A stretch of DNA of 46,871 bases from Gonapodya sp. JEL0774 (taxonomy: Eukaryota; Monoblepharomycota; Monoblepharidomycetes; Monoblepharidales; Gonapodyaceae), in contig JADIIX010000154.1 of NCBI GenBank assembly GCA_027604505.1, forward strand, positions 1 to 46,871. The letters are read 5' to 3'. How positions within the stretch are numbered: position 1 is the stretch's first letter; each line of letters begins with the position of its first letter. The notes below the pieces were generated by a model. It was not told where the DNA came from. It saw only the letters and a list, made by a program, of their open reading frames with translations, and did not search any database. Both the position numbers and the translations under genes were made by a program. Below are positions 36,999-46,871 of this stretch, in pieces.

Positions 36999-38701
36999 TC
37001 ACTCGCTCTCATTATCAGTTGCATCATCGTCATCATAAGCGTCGGTATCATTTTCATCCCACTCCTCCAAGCCAAGGCCACTACTCTCATCATCTCCGTT
37101 TCCCTCACCAATACCCCCACTTTCCTCTATGGCCGCATGCTGCATTCTATAGTCTGTAGTACGCACAACGTACCCTTCACTGCCCCGGCGATATCGTGCC
37201 CCCGATCCATGGTCGTGGCCTGCACCATTGCCATGGGATTTGTCGGAACGGAAAGAGGACGATCCCTTTGGGCGGGAGCCGTGTTCAAGGTAGTACTCCT
37301 CCGGGGGCTTCAGGATCACGCGTGGTGTTGTGATGGGCAGTGGTAACATATCGACGTGCGACCAAGGGTTGAAATCAGAAGAGGACAAACATTCTTCAGC
37401 AGTCGGAGCTCGTGCAGCTTCCGCATTGTCATCAAACTCACCCACGCTACCACCACCCTTTCGACCCCGTCCTCATCTACAAACTTCTTGGCCAGTCCTC
37501 TAGCTTTGGGTCCAACCATCCAATCCAACCCATTTCCTACAGCTGGTTGAGGCCACCACCACGCCCACCATGTCCGTCCAAGAACATTGCGAAAGTTCTC
37601 GAATGCGCCCAAATCGTACGGAAAAACCGCCCGGTCGGGAGAGATTTTTTCTCGATTTACCATGCGCTTGACACGGTCCGTCTCATACGTTTCGATTGTG
37701 GTGGTGTTGTCCCAGATGTACATGTATTGGAACACAGACAGCGTTCCCACGGTGGCGAGCAGAATCATCAGGAGAATCAGATTCACAATCATTACCACTA
37801 ACTCTCCCGTCGTACTGTGTGGGGTCACAATTTTGGTCAAATCCACCATAGGCTTTCTGAGATCCAAAACTCCACTGTCCCGGCCATTGGAAGTGGCCTC
37901 CCAGCGAGCAGTGGACAATTGGTGGTACTCGGCCAAAGCATTTTGGTACCTAACGAGGTCGTACATGCGCTTTGCAAAGAGGAAGAGGTCAGAAAGGATC
38001 CCAAGCGACGTGTAGGTTATGAACCGGATAAAGTGGCCGTGGTTTCGATGACCAACGCAGTTGCGGACCCAGGGACCTTATTATGAGAACAAAAAGGGAG
38101 GGTCAGGCTCAGCAGCAAACAGAGAAAGTAGACGTCAGAAACACTCACAGTGGTGATCCATTTTCAGGACGCAGCGGTTGCACTCACTGCAGTGGTGCGC
38201 ACGAGGAGGTTTGTACACTTGGCACTTTTTACAGAACCGCTGAGCCGCCACGCTTTTCTTGAATTCCATCACCACCGGGGTCTGATTGGCTTCATTTGAA
38301 TGAGCGTCGGCTGTGGGGTTGGCGCGATGTCTCAAAGCATTTCCGCCGGTGTTTCGCTCTGTAATGCCTGCACGGGTGAGCGAGTCCAAGGCCAGAGGTG
38401 CATCATCCTCTTCATCCCATTCATCATTGTTCTTGTCAATGTCTTTTGCCGCTATTCTCCACGGTCTCCAATTCTTGGGAGGAGCGCCTGGTTCCGTCCA
38501 CATGCAAAGCAGATAGTTGATCCACATATTCAAGCAGAACCAGTTGAAAGGGGTCGACCATATAAGATAAGTCGAGAAGCCATAATACGTCAACCATGGC
38601 CAGTGAATGTATAAGTTGGAGGAGAGCGGGATGAAAATCATCAATGCAATGGTAAGGGACACCAGCGCAGCGGACAAGATGCGTGATACGCGGGAAACCA
38701 T
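36999..38701 (-). CDS. PFA4: DHHC palmitoyltransferase, Pfa4-like
   Basis: Model on the minus strand: 38701-38149, 38076-37442, 37307-36999; 498 residues. It transfers palmitate to cysteines at the ER/Golgi membrane. Two N-terminal transmembrane helices lead to the cysteine-rich domain [21 protein letters not shown] and the active site DHHC at 182-185. The active-site cysteine codon is itself split by the first intron. PWVRNC and two more helices follow, then the TTxE-type motif TTTIETYE. After [13 protein letters not shown] the tail is acidic and Gly/His-rich (ending [11 protein letters not shown]). The second intron is uncertain: the membrane-domain frame and the acidic-tail frame differ, so a splice must exist near 37442. 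I used the strong donor GTGAGT at 37441 with an acceptor at 37308; nearer acceptors would retain up to about 40 extra residues. Confidence 0.85.
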
Positions 38702-38890
38702 GGCATGTCGTCCAGTTTATAAGGGATGTCGACTTGCGATGTTTCGAAATAGTGACGGGTGGAAGGGCAGATGAAGGGGGAATGTATGAATGGCCCAAAG
38801 TCTTTAGTACTGATCCGATTTGCAAATATGGTTTGCTACTAAATCGATTTACCAATATCAGATGTGGATCTAACAGCACTGGAGTCGAAT

Positions 38891-41152
38891 TTATTGTTCC
38901 TCCCACCCCCTCCGATCACCTGGAAGTGTGGATTCGTACACAGTACTCTCAGGAAGCTCTAGTGCGATGTTAATCAAGTTCTCTTGTCTATAACGAGCAG
39001 GTGCCGTCCCCTTCTTGTTAACTATCTTGGCGTAGAGGGTCATTGGTCGGCGAAGACCTGGTGCAGAAACCGGTCGCCTCATTTTGTATCCAGCGGAGAA
39101 ATAAATTTGCTGTGAGCTCCCCAGACCCCATGCTTCTCGACCGGCGTCCCAAACTGCCCTCGCTTCAATTTTCAGTCGCTCATCTTCGGGGATGAAGTGT
39201 TCCATGAAAGCGTTTTTCAAAGACAACTCCCGCGACAATTCACGAACGGTGTTCAAGAGCTCTTCACGTTCTGATCGGAACTCGTCCTGCAAATCCTCAT
39301 TTTCTTGCTTCGAGGATTGAACTTTACTCCAAAGCTTGCTGAGCTTCCGTGTTTTTACATCCACTTCTTCTGCAAGCGTGGAAAAATGTCCTTCCATTTG
39401 GAGAGCAGCCTCCTGTCGGAGCTCCAGCTGCTCTTCCAGCTCCCGCTCCTTTGCGCGCTCTTGTTCGAGGGCCATAGCTCGCTCCTCAAGCACACGCTCT
39501 TGACGGTTAACATGTTCGAATATGTTGACTCCGCCAATCAACATACTAGATTCCAATTGCTTGAGCTTTTCGCTCAAGTCCAATCTCGTGGTTCTCTCCA
39601 AATCAAGTTGCTGAACTGATTCTGTGAGGTGTGGGGCCACTTCAACTTCTTCTCCCTGCAATAGATTCTCATCTTCAGAGTCGCTTGCAGATTCATCTCC
39701 CGGTAGGCCATCGCAATCTATCTCTCCGCCATGAGACTGTACAGTATTCCCACGTTTGCTCTTCTTTACAACTCGTGTTACTATACGTTTCACGATCTGC
39801 ACACTGTCCATTCCGTTGCCTGCCAATTGGCTGGTCGAATCGACTTTATTCCTTTCCCTCAGTTCGAGCGTTCTCCTTAACTTGGCGATTTCATCTTGCA
39901 TCTCTCGAAGCATTGCGTCTTTTGGGTCTTCATTGACTTTGGGGGAGTTTTTGATATTCTTCGCGCGATTCGCATATCGCAGAGTCGACAGTGTTTCGTC
40001 GAAGTTGAATGACGCAGGTGATAAAGTTGCAAGCATAACCGTCCTTATAATGTAACAGCCTTTATGAGCACAGAAGCGCGGGCACACAATTAGATGTCGC
40101 AAAGAACACACTTCGAGTTGCCACCAAGTGAGTCCTGCAATAACCTGGTCAGCTTGGAGTCTCTGTATGGAATGTGCGTGCTCTTCGTATCGACAAGTGC
40201 GCTTATGCAGTTTCCAAGTGCACTTAAGCTCAGATTAATCTTGCTGGCTTCTTTCAGTCTGTCACCAGTCGCACCAGTCTTACTCTGACGCTCACTACCT
40301 GCTAAATCCACCAAATGAAGCTTCCCAGCCAAGAAGTGCTGCTCGTTGGTTTGCTGGTCAGTTTCACAGCATTCGATTGTTATGGAAAAAATGGAATGAG
40401 AGCGTGACGAAACCGCATTCATTAGCGTTGCTCCTACTGAGCGATTGCTGTTGCCCACTGCCATTAAGTCGTCCATTTCCTTGACCGATTTGACGATTTT
40501 CGAGGAGAGGTCCTTGACGTAGACGCCCTTCTCTGGATGCTCCTTCAGCTCCAGCGACACGGGCTTCTTGTTTCCACCAACATTCACCAACAAATCTCGT
40601 ATCTCTTCGTTGTAAATTTCCAAATAAGAAACTCGTACCAGATATTGCTTCGAGGGCGTCCGTGCAATGTGAGAGAATATGTGATTGAAAGAGTTTGGGA
40701 TGATGCCTTGCAAAGCCGGGTCGTCCTTCACGCCTTGCATGGAGAATGTCTTTCCTGAGCCAGTTTGTCCATAAACAAACACTGTCCCATTGAAACCATT
40801 TAAAACAGAGTCAACAATCTTCTTTGCGGTACGATTGTAGACATCAGCCTGCGAAAGGTCACGGAAGTATCCTGTTTCTCACTTTTTGTGAGCTTGATCA
40901 GGGAAACCTCACCTGACGCGAATCCCAATCAAACACCGCGTCAAATGCGAATACCTTGGCGTCAGACTCTTGCTTGGAGTTTTGAATCACCACGCTACTA
41001 CGCTCGAGGTCGAATGAGAGAACGCGCGTGGAGCCATTCTCTCGCTCCCGATCATTGAAAGGTCGGCATCTGACGCAGACAGTTACACATTCACCACCGT
41101 TCAATGGATCGTCTGATGAACTGAGTAAAGACGATACACGCTGCTCCGGCAT
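38891..41152 (-). CDS. KIF3: Kinesin-2 motor subunit (KIF3A/B-like), intraflagellar transport
   Basis: Three exons on the minus strand: 41152-40913, 40848-40112, 40043-38891; 709 residues (KIF3A/B about 700-750). It is the anterograde motor of intraflagellar transport, a plus-end-directed microtubule ATPase. The N-terminal motor has the P-loop GQTGSGKT at 107-114, switch [10 protein letters not shown], switch II VDLAGSE, and the neck entry [14 protein letters not shown] charged neck, then a coiled-coil stalk (about residues 400-600), and a C-terminal tail with [12 protein letters not shown] that resembles the KIF3 tail. Splicing was set by the motor alignment; the third exon joins as [21 protein letters not shown] chose ATG 41152 since the longer frame opens with GTG. 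Flagellated fungi keep kinesin-2, most Dikarya have lost it, so the gene supports a zoosporic host. Whether it is KIF3A, KIF3B or OSM-3 type is not settled. Confidence 0.93.
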
Positions 41153-41992
41153 TGAGTGAGGGTTGGTGTTGGTTGTGAGATTCGAACCCTTTGACACAGA
41201 ATCTGGAATGACGAAGGTCCGTGCGCTCCACTTCCTGCCAATCCCATTCCGGATCGCTTACCCGCTCCAAAACCGCTCCAATTTCGGGAACGTATATATT
41301 TTAATCTCTATTGTCGGGAACCGGAATGAAAATTTTGCCCCCGCTATCGGGCTCTTGCAAAGCGTACGGATGGACCGGAATGTCTGCACATCTCGCGATG
41401 GACGTCATTGAATATCTTCCCATCAACTGAAAACCGATGATGACGACTAAAGAACTTGTGTATGCGTGGTAATCGTCTGATATGAAGGGGATTCGGGCTT
41501 GTTACTCGTTGCTGGCTCGAAACATGCAACTCCTGCTCAAGATCCGCCGTCGTCTGGTTTTATCTTTTGCTAACGAATGAAATAGTTTATGTGAGCTAGC
41601 AAAATACGATTCAGTGATTGCGCAGGCAAGGGGAAGGGGTGGACCAAGTGCGACAGGTGTTCGCAACAGAGGAACCCAGCCAAGCCTTCTCAGATTCCGG
41701 GGGTCCCAAGCAAGAATCTCGTTGCCCATTGCTACCTGGCCTTGGGCCTGGTCAACACCCAGTTTCCTTCCTCCAGTCAAAATTGCACCAATCGCGAGTT
41801 CACAGCAACCACAGCAGAAAAAGGTAAATCCTATATTCAATAATTGGGAGCACTCTATACAATGTTATTTCGCTTTTTTTAGCTTCTCTTAACTTCTGGA
41901 ACCAAAAGAAAGTTGACAGATTCACAAATTTGTTGACATGGTATGCGTTGAAGTCATCATATTTCTCTGCTTTCCCAGGGTGACTCTGAAAG
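41153..41992. other. Gene-poor region between kinesin-2 and the retrotransposon
   Basis: It holds the kinesin-2 promoter side and A/T-richening sequence. An open frame of about 110 codons at 41502-41840 (-) lacks recognisable content and I do not call it a gene. A 12-bp stem hairpin overlaps the right boundary (41979-42014). Confidence 0.45.
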
Positions 41993-42014
41993 TGTGACCC
42001 GCTTCGGAGTCACC
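41979..42014. repeat. Inverted repeat / hairpin, 12-bp stem
   Basis: GGTGACTCTGAA and TTCGGAGTCACC pair over twelve positions with one G-T wobble and a 12-nt loop. It overlaps the outer end of the candidate LTR. Confidence 0.75.
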
Positions 42015-42239
42015 TCTTCAACTATGGAGTAGCTGAGAACGCATATGTGAATATGAAAACAATATGCATCGTAGCTGCCGTTCTTACCTGAGAATGCAGC
42101 GATATCAACCAAACCTAAGAAACTCTAACCTGAACTAAAACAACACCTAGTGGCAGCTGTGCCACGCTCCCTCACCCCTCATATATAACTATACGCTCCT
42201 AACTGACCTAGCGGTAGCTACGTACGTCACATGGTGACA
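41993..42239 (-). repeat. Candidate 3' LTR of the Ty3/gypsy element
   Basis: On the minus strand the segment starts TGTCACC just after a polypurine tract and ends GGTCACA, giving short imperfect terminal inverted repeats and the standard TG...CA ends. It contains a TATA-like TATAGTTATATATG. Length is about 247 bp. The partner LTR lies outside or has been lost, so this remains a prediction. Confidence 0.45.
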
Positions 42240-42240
42240 A

Positions 42241-42262
42241 TATGCCCCCTCTTCTCCCCTAA
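42241..42262 (-). other. Polypurine tract of the retrotransposon
   Basis: On the minus strand AGGGGAGAAGAGGGGG lies directly upstream of the TGTCACC end of the candidate LTR, the usual primer site for plus-strand DNA synthesis. Confidence 0.5.
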
Positions 42263-42296
42263 TCCTGGGAATTCGATATACAACGAAACAAACGCC

Positions 42297-42312
42297 TCTG
42301 TCTGCAGACAGA
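42297..42312. repeat. 16-bp perfect palindrome
   Basis: TCTGTCTGCAGACAGA is fully self-complementary. It lies between the chromodomain and the polypurine tract of the retroelement. Confidence 0.9.
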
Positions 42313-42689
42313 CCGCAGCGCACCGTTGGCTGGAGAAGAGTAGACAGCACGATAGGAAAAGAAACGTAATGAGGCAGAAGATGACGTAAAGATGGTGGAA
42401 TTACAGCTGCTGGTTGAGTGGCGTAGTATTCACAGAGGGTTGTTGTGGTTCACAGCGGAACCGTTAGGTTTCTGTCCCGAGACTCAATGTATATGTCTGA
42501 ACTCTAGTACAATGTGTTCACTTAGCGGCTGTCGCTGAACCGCCGGCACAACTAAGATCACTAGGAAAATCTGAAAACTACTCCATATGCATCTATATAC
42601 TAATAGATATCACACGTATCCAAGGAATGGGTGCCGCGGCCAGGGGTGACGCGTGGGGGTGAACAGGGACAACTGGTGCTGTGCTCGTG

Positions 42690-45600
42690 CGGTCACGTCA
42701 CTCCGGCTAAACTCCTGCTTTTAGCCGTCATCTCACAACACTCCCCGGGGTTCTCAAAAGCGAGTCCCACTCGCGCAATGGGTGTGCATATGTACCACTC
42801 ACACGTCAGTAGGGTGGTCGGGTTGGCATCAGGCTGTGCGGTGCTACTCACTTGGTCAACGTATTCTCGCAGCAGCTTATGGCGCTGTGCAAATCCTCTA
42901 TGGCAAGCGCGGCACGTAAGGATCTTCCTGTCTGGACAGGGGTGGTTGCGTTTGTACGCATCGATAAGGTCGTCGGCTGCCTGGAGGCCTTCGGGTTGCC
43001 ACTCGGGTGTAGCATACTCACGGAACTTCAAGAGGTATTCGACCAGTGCCCTTTTGGTTTCGGATTGCACCTTCCTGTTGAGGACAGCTTCCACCACATA
43101 GGTTGGTTGGAAGTCAGGACCCAGGTCAACTTGAGCGATGTCTTGCTGAGCGACTGCAGCATCAACTGGCGTTTGCATTTGTGAGTTGAGTTAGCTGGTG
43201 TAATGCTCATGCGTGATGGGTCTGGGAAGTAATGAGTCACCCATGGCTGGAATCTTTGCATGTGACTGACGTGGGCAGTCATCTCATGCTCAGTGCTGAT
43301 GTGGCTTACCCAGAAAATGTTCTTGCTGACCTTCTCAGTGATGCGGTATGGGCCAATCCAGTGGGAATGAGCTTTGTACTCTCCCCTTTTCAATGGGTTT
43401 CCTCGTAGTACACCATGACAAGTTGGTTGATGTCAAAGGCAGTAACAGATGCAGTGTGGTCATAAGCAGCTTGACAGATCTTCCTCTGCTGGCACATATG
43501 TGTGCGTAGTTGGTCATACGCATGGGCCAAGACTGCACTGGCTCTTGGCACGTCTTGAGTCCTTGTTTGCAGGGGTTTGGTGACACTGGGAAATAGCACG
43601 TCTGCTGGGAGCCTTGCATCTCTCAGATGGTTGAGAAAGAACTGCGTGTCTCCTAAGGCTCGATGGACAGTGGTCCGATATGCAAACAAGATGGGTTCAA
43701 TGACAACATCCCAATTGGTATGACAGACGTTGATGTATGCTGTCAGGGCGTCATTGATGAAGTGATGTGGGCGTTCAATCAGAGAATTAGACTCAGGATG
43801 ATACGCAGCAGAGAGTGTGTGCTGGAAGCCACCAAGCTTTGCTAAATTCTGCATGACCGGGTTTACAAAGTGCTTCGCATTGTTGGAATGTAAGTGGAAG
43901 AAGACACCATGTCGACAAATCCAGTGCCAAAAAATGGCATCTGCCACAACTTCAGCGGACATAGTTGGATTGGGACACCTTCAAGCCACTGTAACACGTG
44001 GTCAATCATGGTGAGGACATATTGGTTCTTGTGTTCAGTGGTTGGGAACGGTCCTCAAATGTCAATGGAGATCTCATCCCCAGGGTTGATGTCTTCTGTG
44101 TTTAACGCCTGTAAGTGGCCTTGTGCATGTGGTTGACTTGGTTTACGACTTTGGCACACAGTGCATGCAGTAGTCCAACGGCGCATGTTGCAGGATATAC
44201 CAGGCCATGTAAAACGCAGTCGGATGGCGTCCCACATTTTGCCAGAGTCAACGTGACCAGCTAATGGGTCTTCATGGTACGCCCGAAGGATTTCCTCCTT
44301 GCGGTTGCGAGGAACACAAATCTGTGTGGCCTTATGCCATTGGTTGTTGCGCATGATCTCTGCTTTGTGCGTTAAGAGACCAGTTTGGGGAGCAATCTCA
44401 TGAAGAGCTGCTTGAACGATTAATCGTACTGACACATTTGTTGGAGCTTGTGCAGCAGACAGGTAATCGATAATTGGGGCCCAGTGTGGGTCGGAGCGTT
44501 GATCAGCGGCAAACTGGCGTTGAAAGTCTTCAGTGTCTAATCTGACTGTCAGTGCAGCAAGGAGGTTTATAGCTGGCACATTTTCAATGACCATGGTAGC
44601 AAGGGTGGGGCCTAGCAGAGGTGGAAGATACATATCCGTGTCTGACGGTGCAGGTTGCCCAAAGTGGGTAAGAGTGTCTGCATTACGGTTCTTGTTGCGT
44701 GGGCAATAGGACAGAGTAAAGTCAAATTCTGCCAGTCTTAATGCCCAGCGGGTTAGGCGCCCTGGCTTCGAGGAATCCTTAAGCCATTGGAGGGACTCGT
44801 GATCGGAGATCACTTCGAATGGTGCCCCATACAGGAAAGCACGGAAAGTCTCGCATGACCATAGGATGGCCAGAGCTTCGCGTTCGCGGACGTCCCACTT
44901 TCTCTCTGCATCAGTGAGACCTCTACTGGCGTATGCTACAACGTATTCTTTATTCTGGTCGTCACGTTGTGCGAGGATACCAGCAATAGCAATGCCAGAT
45001 GCGTCTGTTTGCACCAGGAAGGGCCTAGTGAAGTCAGGTCGTCTTAAGGTGGCACTCGAAGTAAGTGCGTCCTTGAGCTTAAGGAATGCATCTTGGTGGG
45101 ATCGGTCCCAACGCCAGACACTATAACGGCGGGTGAGTTGCCATAGTGGCCACGAGATTTCTGCAAAGTCTTGCACAAAGTGACGGTAGTAGCCAGACAA
45201 GCCAAGGAAGGAATACAATCCATCCACGTTGGTGGGGGTGGCGAATTCGCGTATTGCTTTGGCTTTAGCGGGGTCCACTTTGATCTCGCCCTTGTTGGTA
45301 ACGATGTGGCCTAGGTATGCCGTTTCACTTTGGCACAGAGTGCACTTCTTTGCACGGAGACGAAGGCCAGCTTTGCGGATGCGTACCATCATGTCGGTGA
45401 TGTCCATCATGTGCTTCTCGAAAGACGGGGAGAATACAATGATATCGTCCATGTAGACGAGGCAGGAGATCCACTTAATTCCTGCAAGGATTGCGTCCAT
45501 CAGCCTTTGAAAAGTGGCTGGGGCATTGGTTAACCCGAACGGCATGCGGAGGAATTCGAAGAGACCTTCTGGGGTGATGAAGGCAGTCTTTGGTACGTCA

Positions 45601-46396
45601 TCTTCATGGATCTTTATGTTCCAGTAGCCCCAAGTGACGTCGAAGGTGGAGATATAGTTCGCATTTTGCAGTGAGCTTAGTGCATCATCGACTCTGGGAA
45701 GTGGGTATTGGTCTTTCTTGGTGATGGCGTTCAGCTTACGGTAGTCAACACAAAACCGTATTTTGCCGTCCTTCTTAGGTACAAGTACGACTGGTGCAGC
45801 CCATGGACTACTGGATGGTTGGATTATCTTTTGGTCAAGCATGTCTTTGACTTCTTTAGCCATTGCAGGGCGCGCACAAATGGCTGTGCAATGTGGAGGA
45901 ACCGCAATGGGTGGATGGTAACCTGTATCAATGCGATGGCGGATTGTGGGCACAAATCCTGGCGTCTCTTTGTCAGAGAATATGTCAGAATATTACTCGT
46001 GCAACACCTGGGAGAGATAGTTTTGCTCCTGCATTGACAGGTCAGCTGTCTTTGCAAGGTCGAGCCCTTCAATAGGGTTCTTCGGGACATATGGCATGTC
46101 GTTGCTCTCCTGGCTTATTTCCTTGCGAATCTCCTTCAGAGACTTCCAAGGGGGTTTGATAGGAGATGGGGTGTCGTCTTCTGTCTGTTCTGTCAGAGTC
46201 ATGAAATTGAACTGGGATGACAGGTGGGGGTCTGTCGTCGCAACTGATGTTCCTTTCGGCAATTCGAGTGGGTTTGCTGTAAGATTGGACAGGAGAACCT
46301 TTGTGCGACCACGTGCGACCTTTACTACACCTTAGGCACAGAGTACTCCAAGTTTGACAGATGTAGCAGGGTGGGGTTTTACGAAGAAGTCGCTGT
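42690..46396 (-). pseudogene. pol polyprotein remnant: RT, RNase H, integrase, chromodomain
   Basis: The largest intact stretch is 45953-44055 (632 codons). It contains the reverse transcriptase with PFGLTNAPATFQ and LVYMDDIIVFS (YMDD at about 45455-45444), the RNase H with QTDASG, EREALAIL and SDHESL, and the integrase zinc finger (H-x-H, then C-x2-C in CTVCQ). Breaks seen: an in-frame TAA near 46330, TAA at 45995, TGA at 44055 just after the first integrase Asp (SIDI), a frameshift near 43965-43975, another at about 43390, and one more before the chromodomain. The second catalytic Asp of the integrase is replaced by Asn (HSNNAKHF, codon 43884-43882); the Glu is kept (LIERPHHF). The chromodomain (about 43127-42940) reads TYVVEAVLNRKV ... 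EWQPEGLQAADDLI. Confidence 0.87.
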
Positions 46397-46533
46397 GGGA
46401 TTGGCGTTTTGACACCAGATATTGTACATTATCGCATTTTTTACACCCCCCATCCATAAAATCAATGCAAGATGAACCTGTGAAATGATGTAAGATAACC
46501 ATAATCTCTTTAATAATTGGGAGAAATGTGTAT

Positions 46534-46871
46534 TCAGAATGTTAGCAAATCTAGCCTAGGGTTTCCCCATGAGTCACGTTCAACACATTGGGGATAGACA
46601 GTTCTAAGGAATACATACATATCCTCTTGCCACTTTGTCCGAAAATTGTGCGGATACATAGGGAGAGGAATCTGTGCACCCTCAAAAATACGCTGGAACA
46701 GTGATGGGTACCTCATAATGAACAGGAGTGTGACACATGAAAATAATCCACAACTATGTCCATCTCCCTGGTTCCAAAACAGAGTCCAAACACAATTTCT
46801 TGGTGAAGGTGCTATTGCCAGCATGAGAATTTGGTTCAGAGCATTGCGACATGCCTCCAAGTTCTCATCAT
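46534..46871 (-). CDS. Ulp1/C48-like cysteine protease, C-terminal part (5' end outside window)
   Basis: The frame is open from the window edge to the stop at 46534, 112 codons. It contains NQGDGHSCGLFSC, which has the Ulp1/SENP spacing of oxyanion-hole Gln, five residues, catalytic Cys and Gly (Q-x5-CG), followed by a hydrophobic helix. A His and Asp of the triad would lie upstream, outside the window. The tail after the motif (MRYPSLFQRIF, then a basic region) is unlike ordinary SENPs. C48 domains occur in SUMO proteases but also inside DNA transposons (for example Mutator-like or KDZ elements), where they are frequent in fungi. Beside a truncated retroelement, a transposon origin is quite possible. 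Confidence 0.6.
   Translation of the reverse strand, partial: DENLEACRNALNQILMLAIAPSPRNCVWTLFWNQGDGHSCGLFSCVTLLFIMRYPSLFQRIFEGAQIPLPMYPHNFRTKWQEDMYVFLRTVYPQCVERDSWGNPRLDLLTF

Larger units (their letters stand above)
41993..46396 (-). mobile_element. Degenerate chromodomain Ty3/gypsy retrotransposon (chromovirus), 5'-truncated
   Basis: The minus strand carries the order protease end?, reverse transcriptase, RNase H, zinc-binding and core integrase, GPY-type module, chromodomain, polypurine tract and candidate LTR. That order is characteristic of Ty3/gypsy chromoviruses. No gag and no convincing protease active site are seen upstream, and no 5' LTR, so the element seems truncated near 46.4 kb, where a C48 protease fragment begins soon after. 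Stops and frameshifts show it can no longer produce its full polyprotein. Confidence 0.85.

Noticed and set aside
41165-41200. Minus-strand GGGTTCGAATCTC resembling a tRNA T-arm
   Set aside because: The flanking bases do not pair to form the T-stem and no other cloverleaf arms are present; it lies just upstream of the kinesin-2 start codon.
41502-41840. 112-codon minus-strand frame (CGCCELAIGAIL...)
   Set aside because: No recognisable domain, no splice partners, and a plus-strand frame of similar length overlaps; probably chance or old transposon sequence.

Overview
The window reads as nuclear DNA of an early-diverging, flagellated fungus, most likely a chytrid. Genes are dense, on both strands, and split by many short GT-AG introns (mostly 56-110 nt). 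Fungal-type genes (a Cut8/Sts1 proteasome tether, a Pfa4-like palmitoyltransferase) sit beside genes tied to cilia (a kinesin-2 motor subunit and a CFAP20-domain protein). The sterol isomerase is of the EBP family rather than ERG2. All gene models below were assembled by hand: exons were joined where GT/AG sites, reading phase and conserved protein sequence agreed. Unless stated otherwise, every model adds up to a whole number of codons.

Layout, left to right: 3' end of a protein kinase (+, cut by the window edge); a di-ubiquitin / AN1 zinc-finger fusion gene (+); an ABHD4/5-type alpha/beta hydrolase (-); the DNA-protein crosslink protease Spartan (-); cap-binding protein CBP20 (+); cytosolic prolyl-tRNA synthetase (-); an SR-like lysine/arginine-rich protein (+); proteasome subunit beta-1/Pre3 (+); a CFAP20DC-like protein (+); ribosome-biogenesis factor Sda1 (-); Mediator subunit 10 (+). 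Then come five genes in a row on the minus strand: EBP-type sterol isomerase, an unrecognised protein with an NLS-like N-terminus, the ribosome-associated J-protein zuotin/DNAJC2 with two SANT domains, an MFS transporter, and a tiny one-helix membrane protein. They are followed by Cut8/Sts1 (+), a DHHC palmitoyltransferase (-) and kinesin-2 (-).

From about 41.2 kb the character changes. There is an AT-richer, gene-poor stretch, then a decayed chromodomain-bearing Ty3/gypsy retrotransposon on the minus strand (stop codons, frameshifts, an Asp to Asn change in the integrase, a candidate LTR and a polypurine tract). At the right edge is the C-terminal part of a Ulp1/C48-like cysteine protease.

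Most genes are housekeeping: protein synthesis and folding (ProRS, zuotin, Sda1), the ubiquitin-proteasome system (Ub-AN1, Pre3, Cut8, Spartan, C48), RNA biology (CBP20, SR-like), transcription (MED10), lipids (ABHD, EBP) and the flagellum (kinesin-2, CFAP20DC). I see no operon-like logic. The strongest novelty candidates are the Ub-Ub-AN1 fusion, the EBP-type isomerase with a 12-nt microexon, the unrecognised protein with a KEN-box-like upstream exon, and the 71-residue membrane protein.
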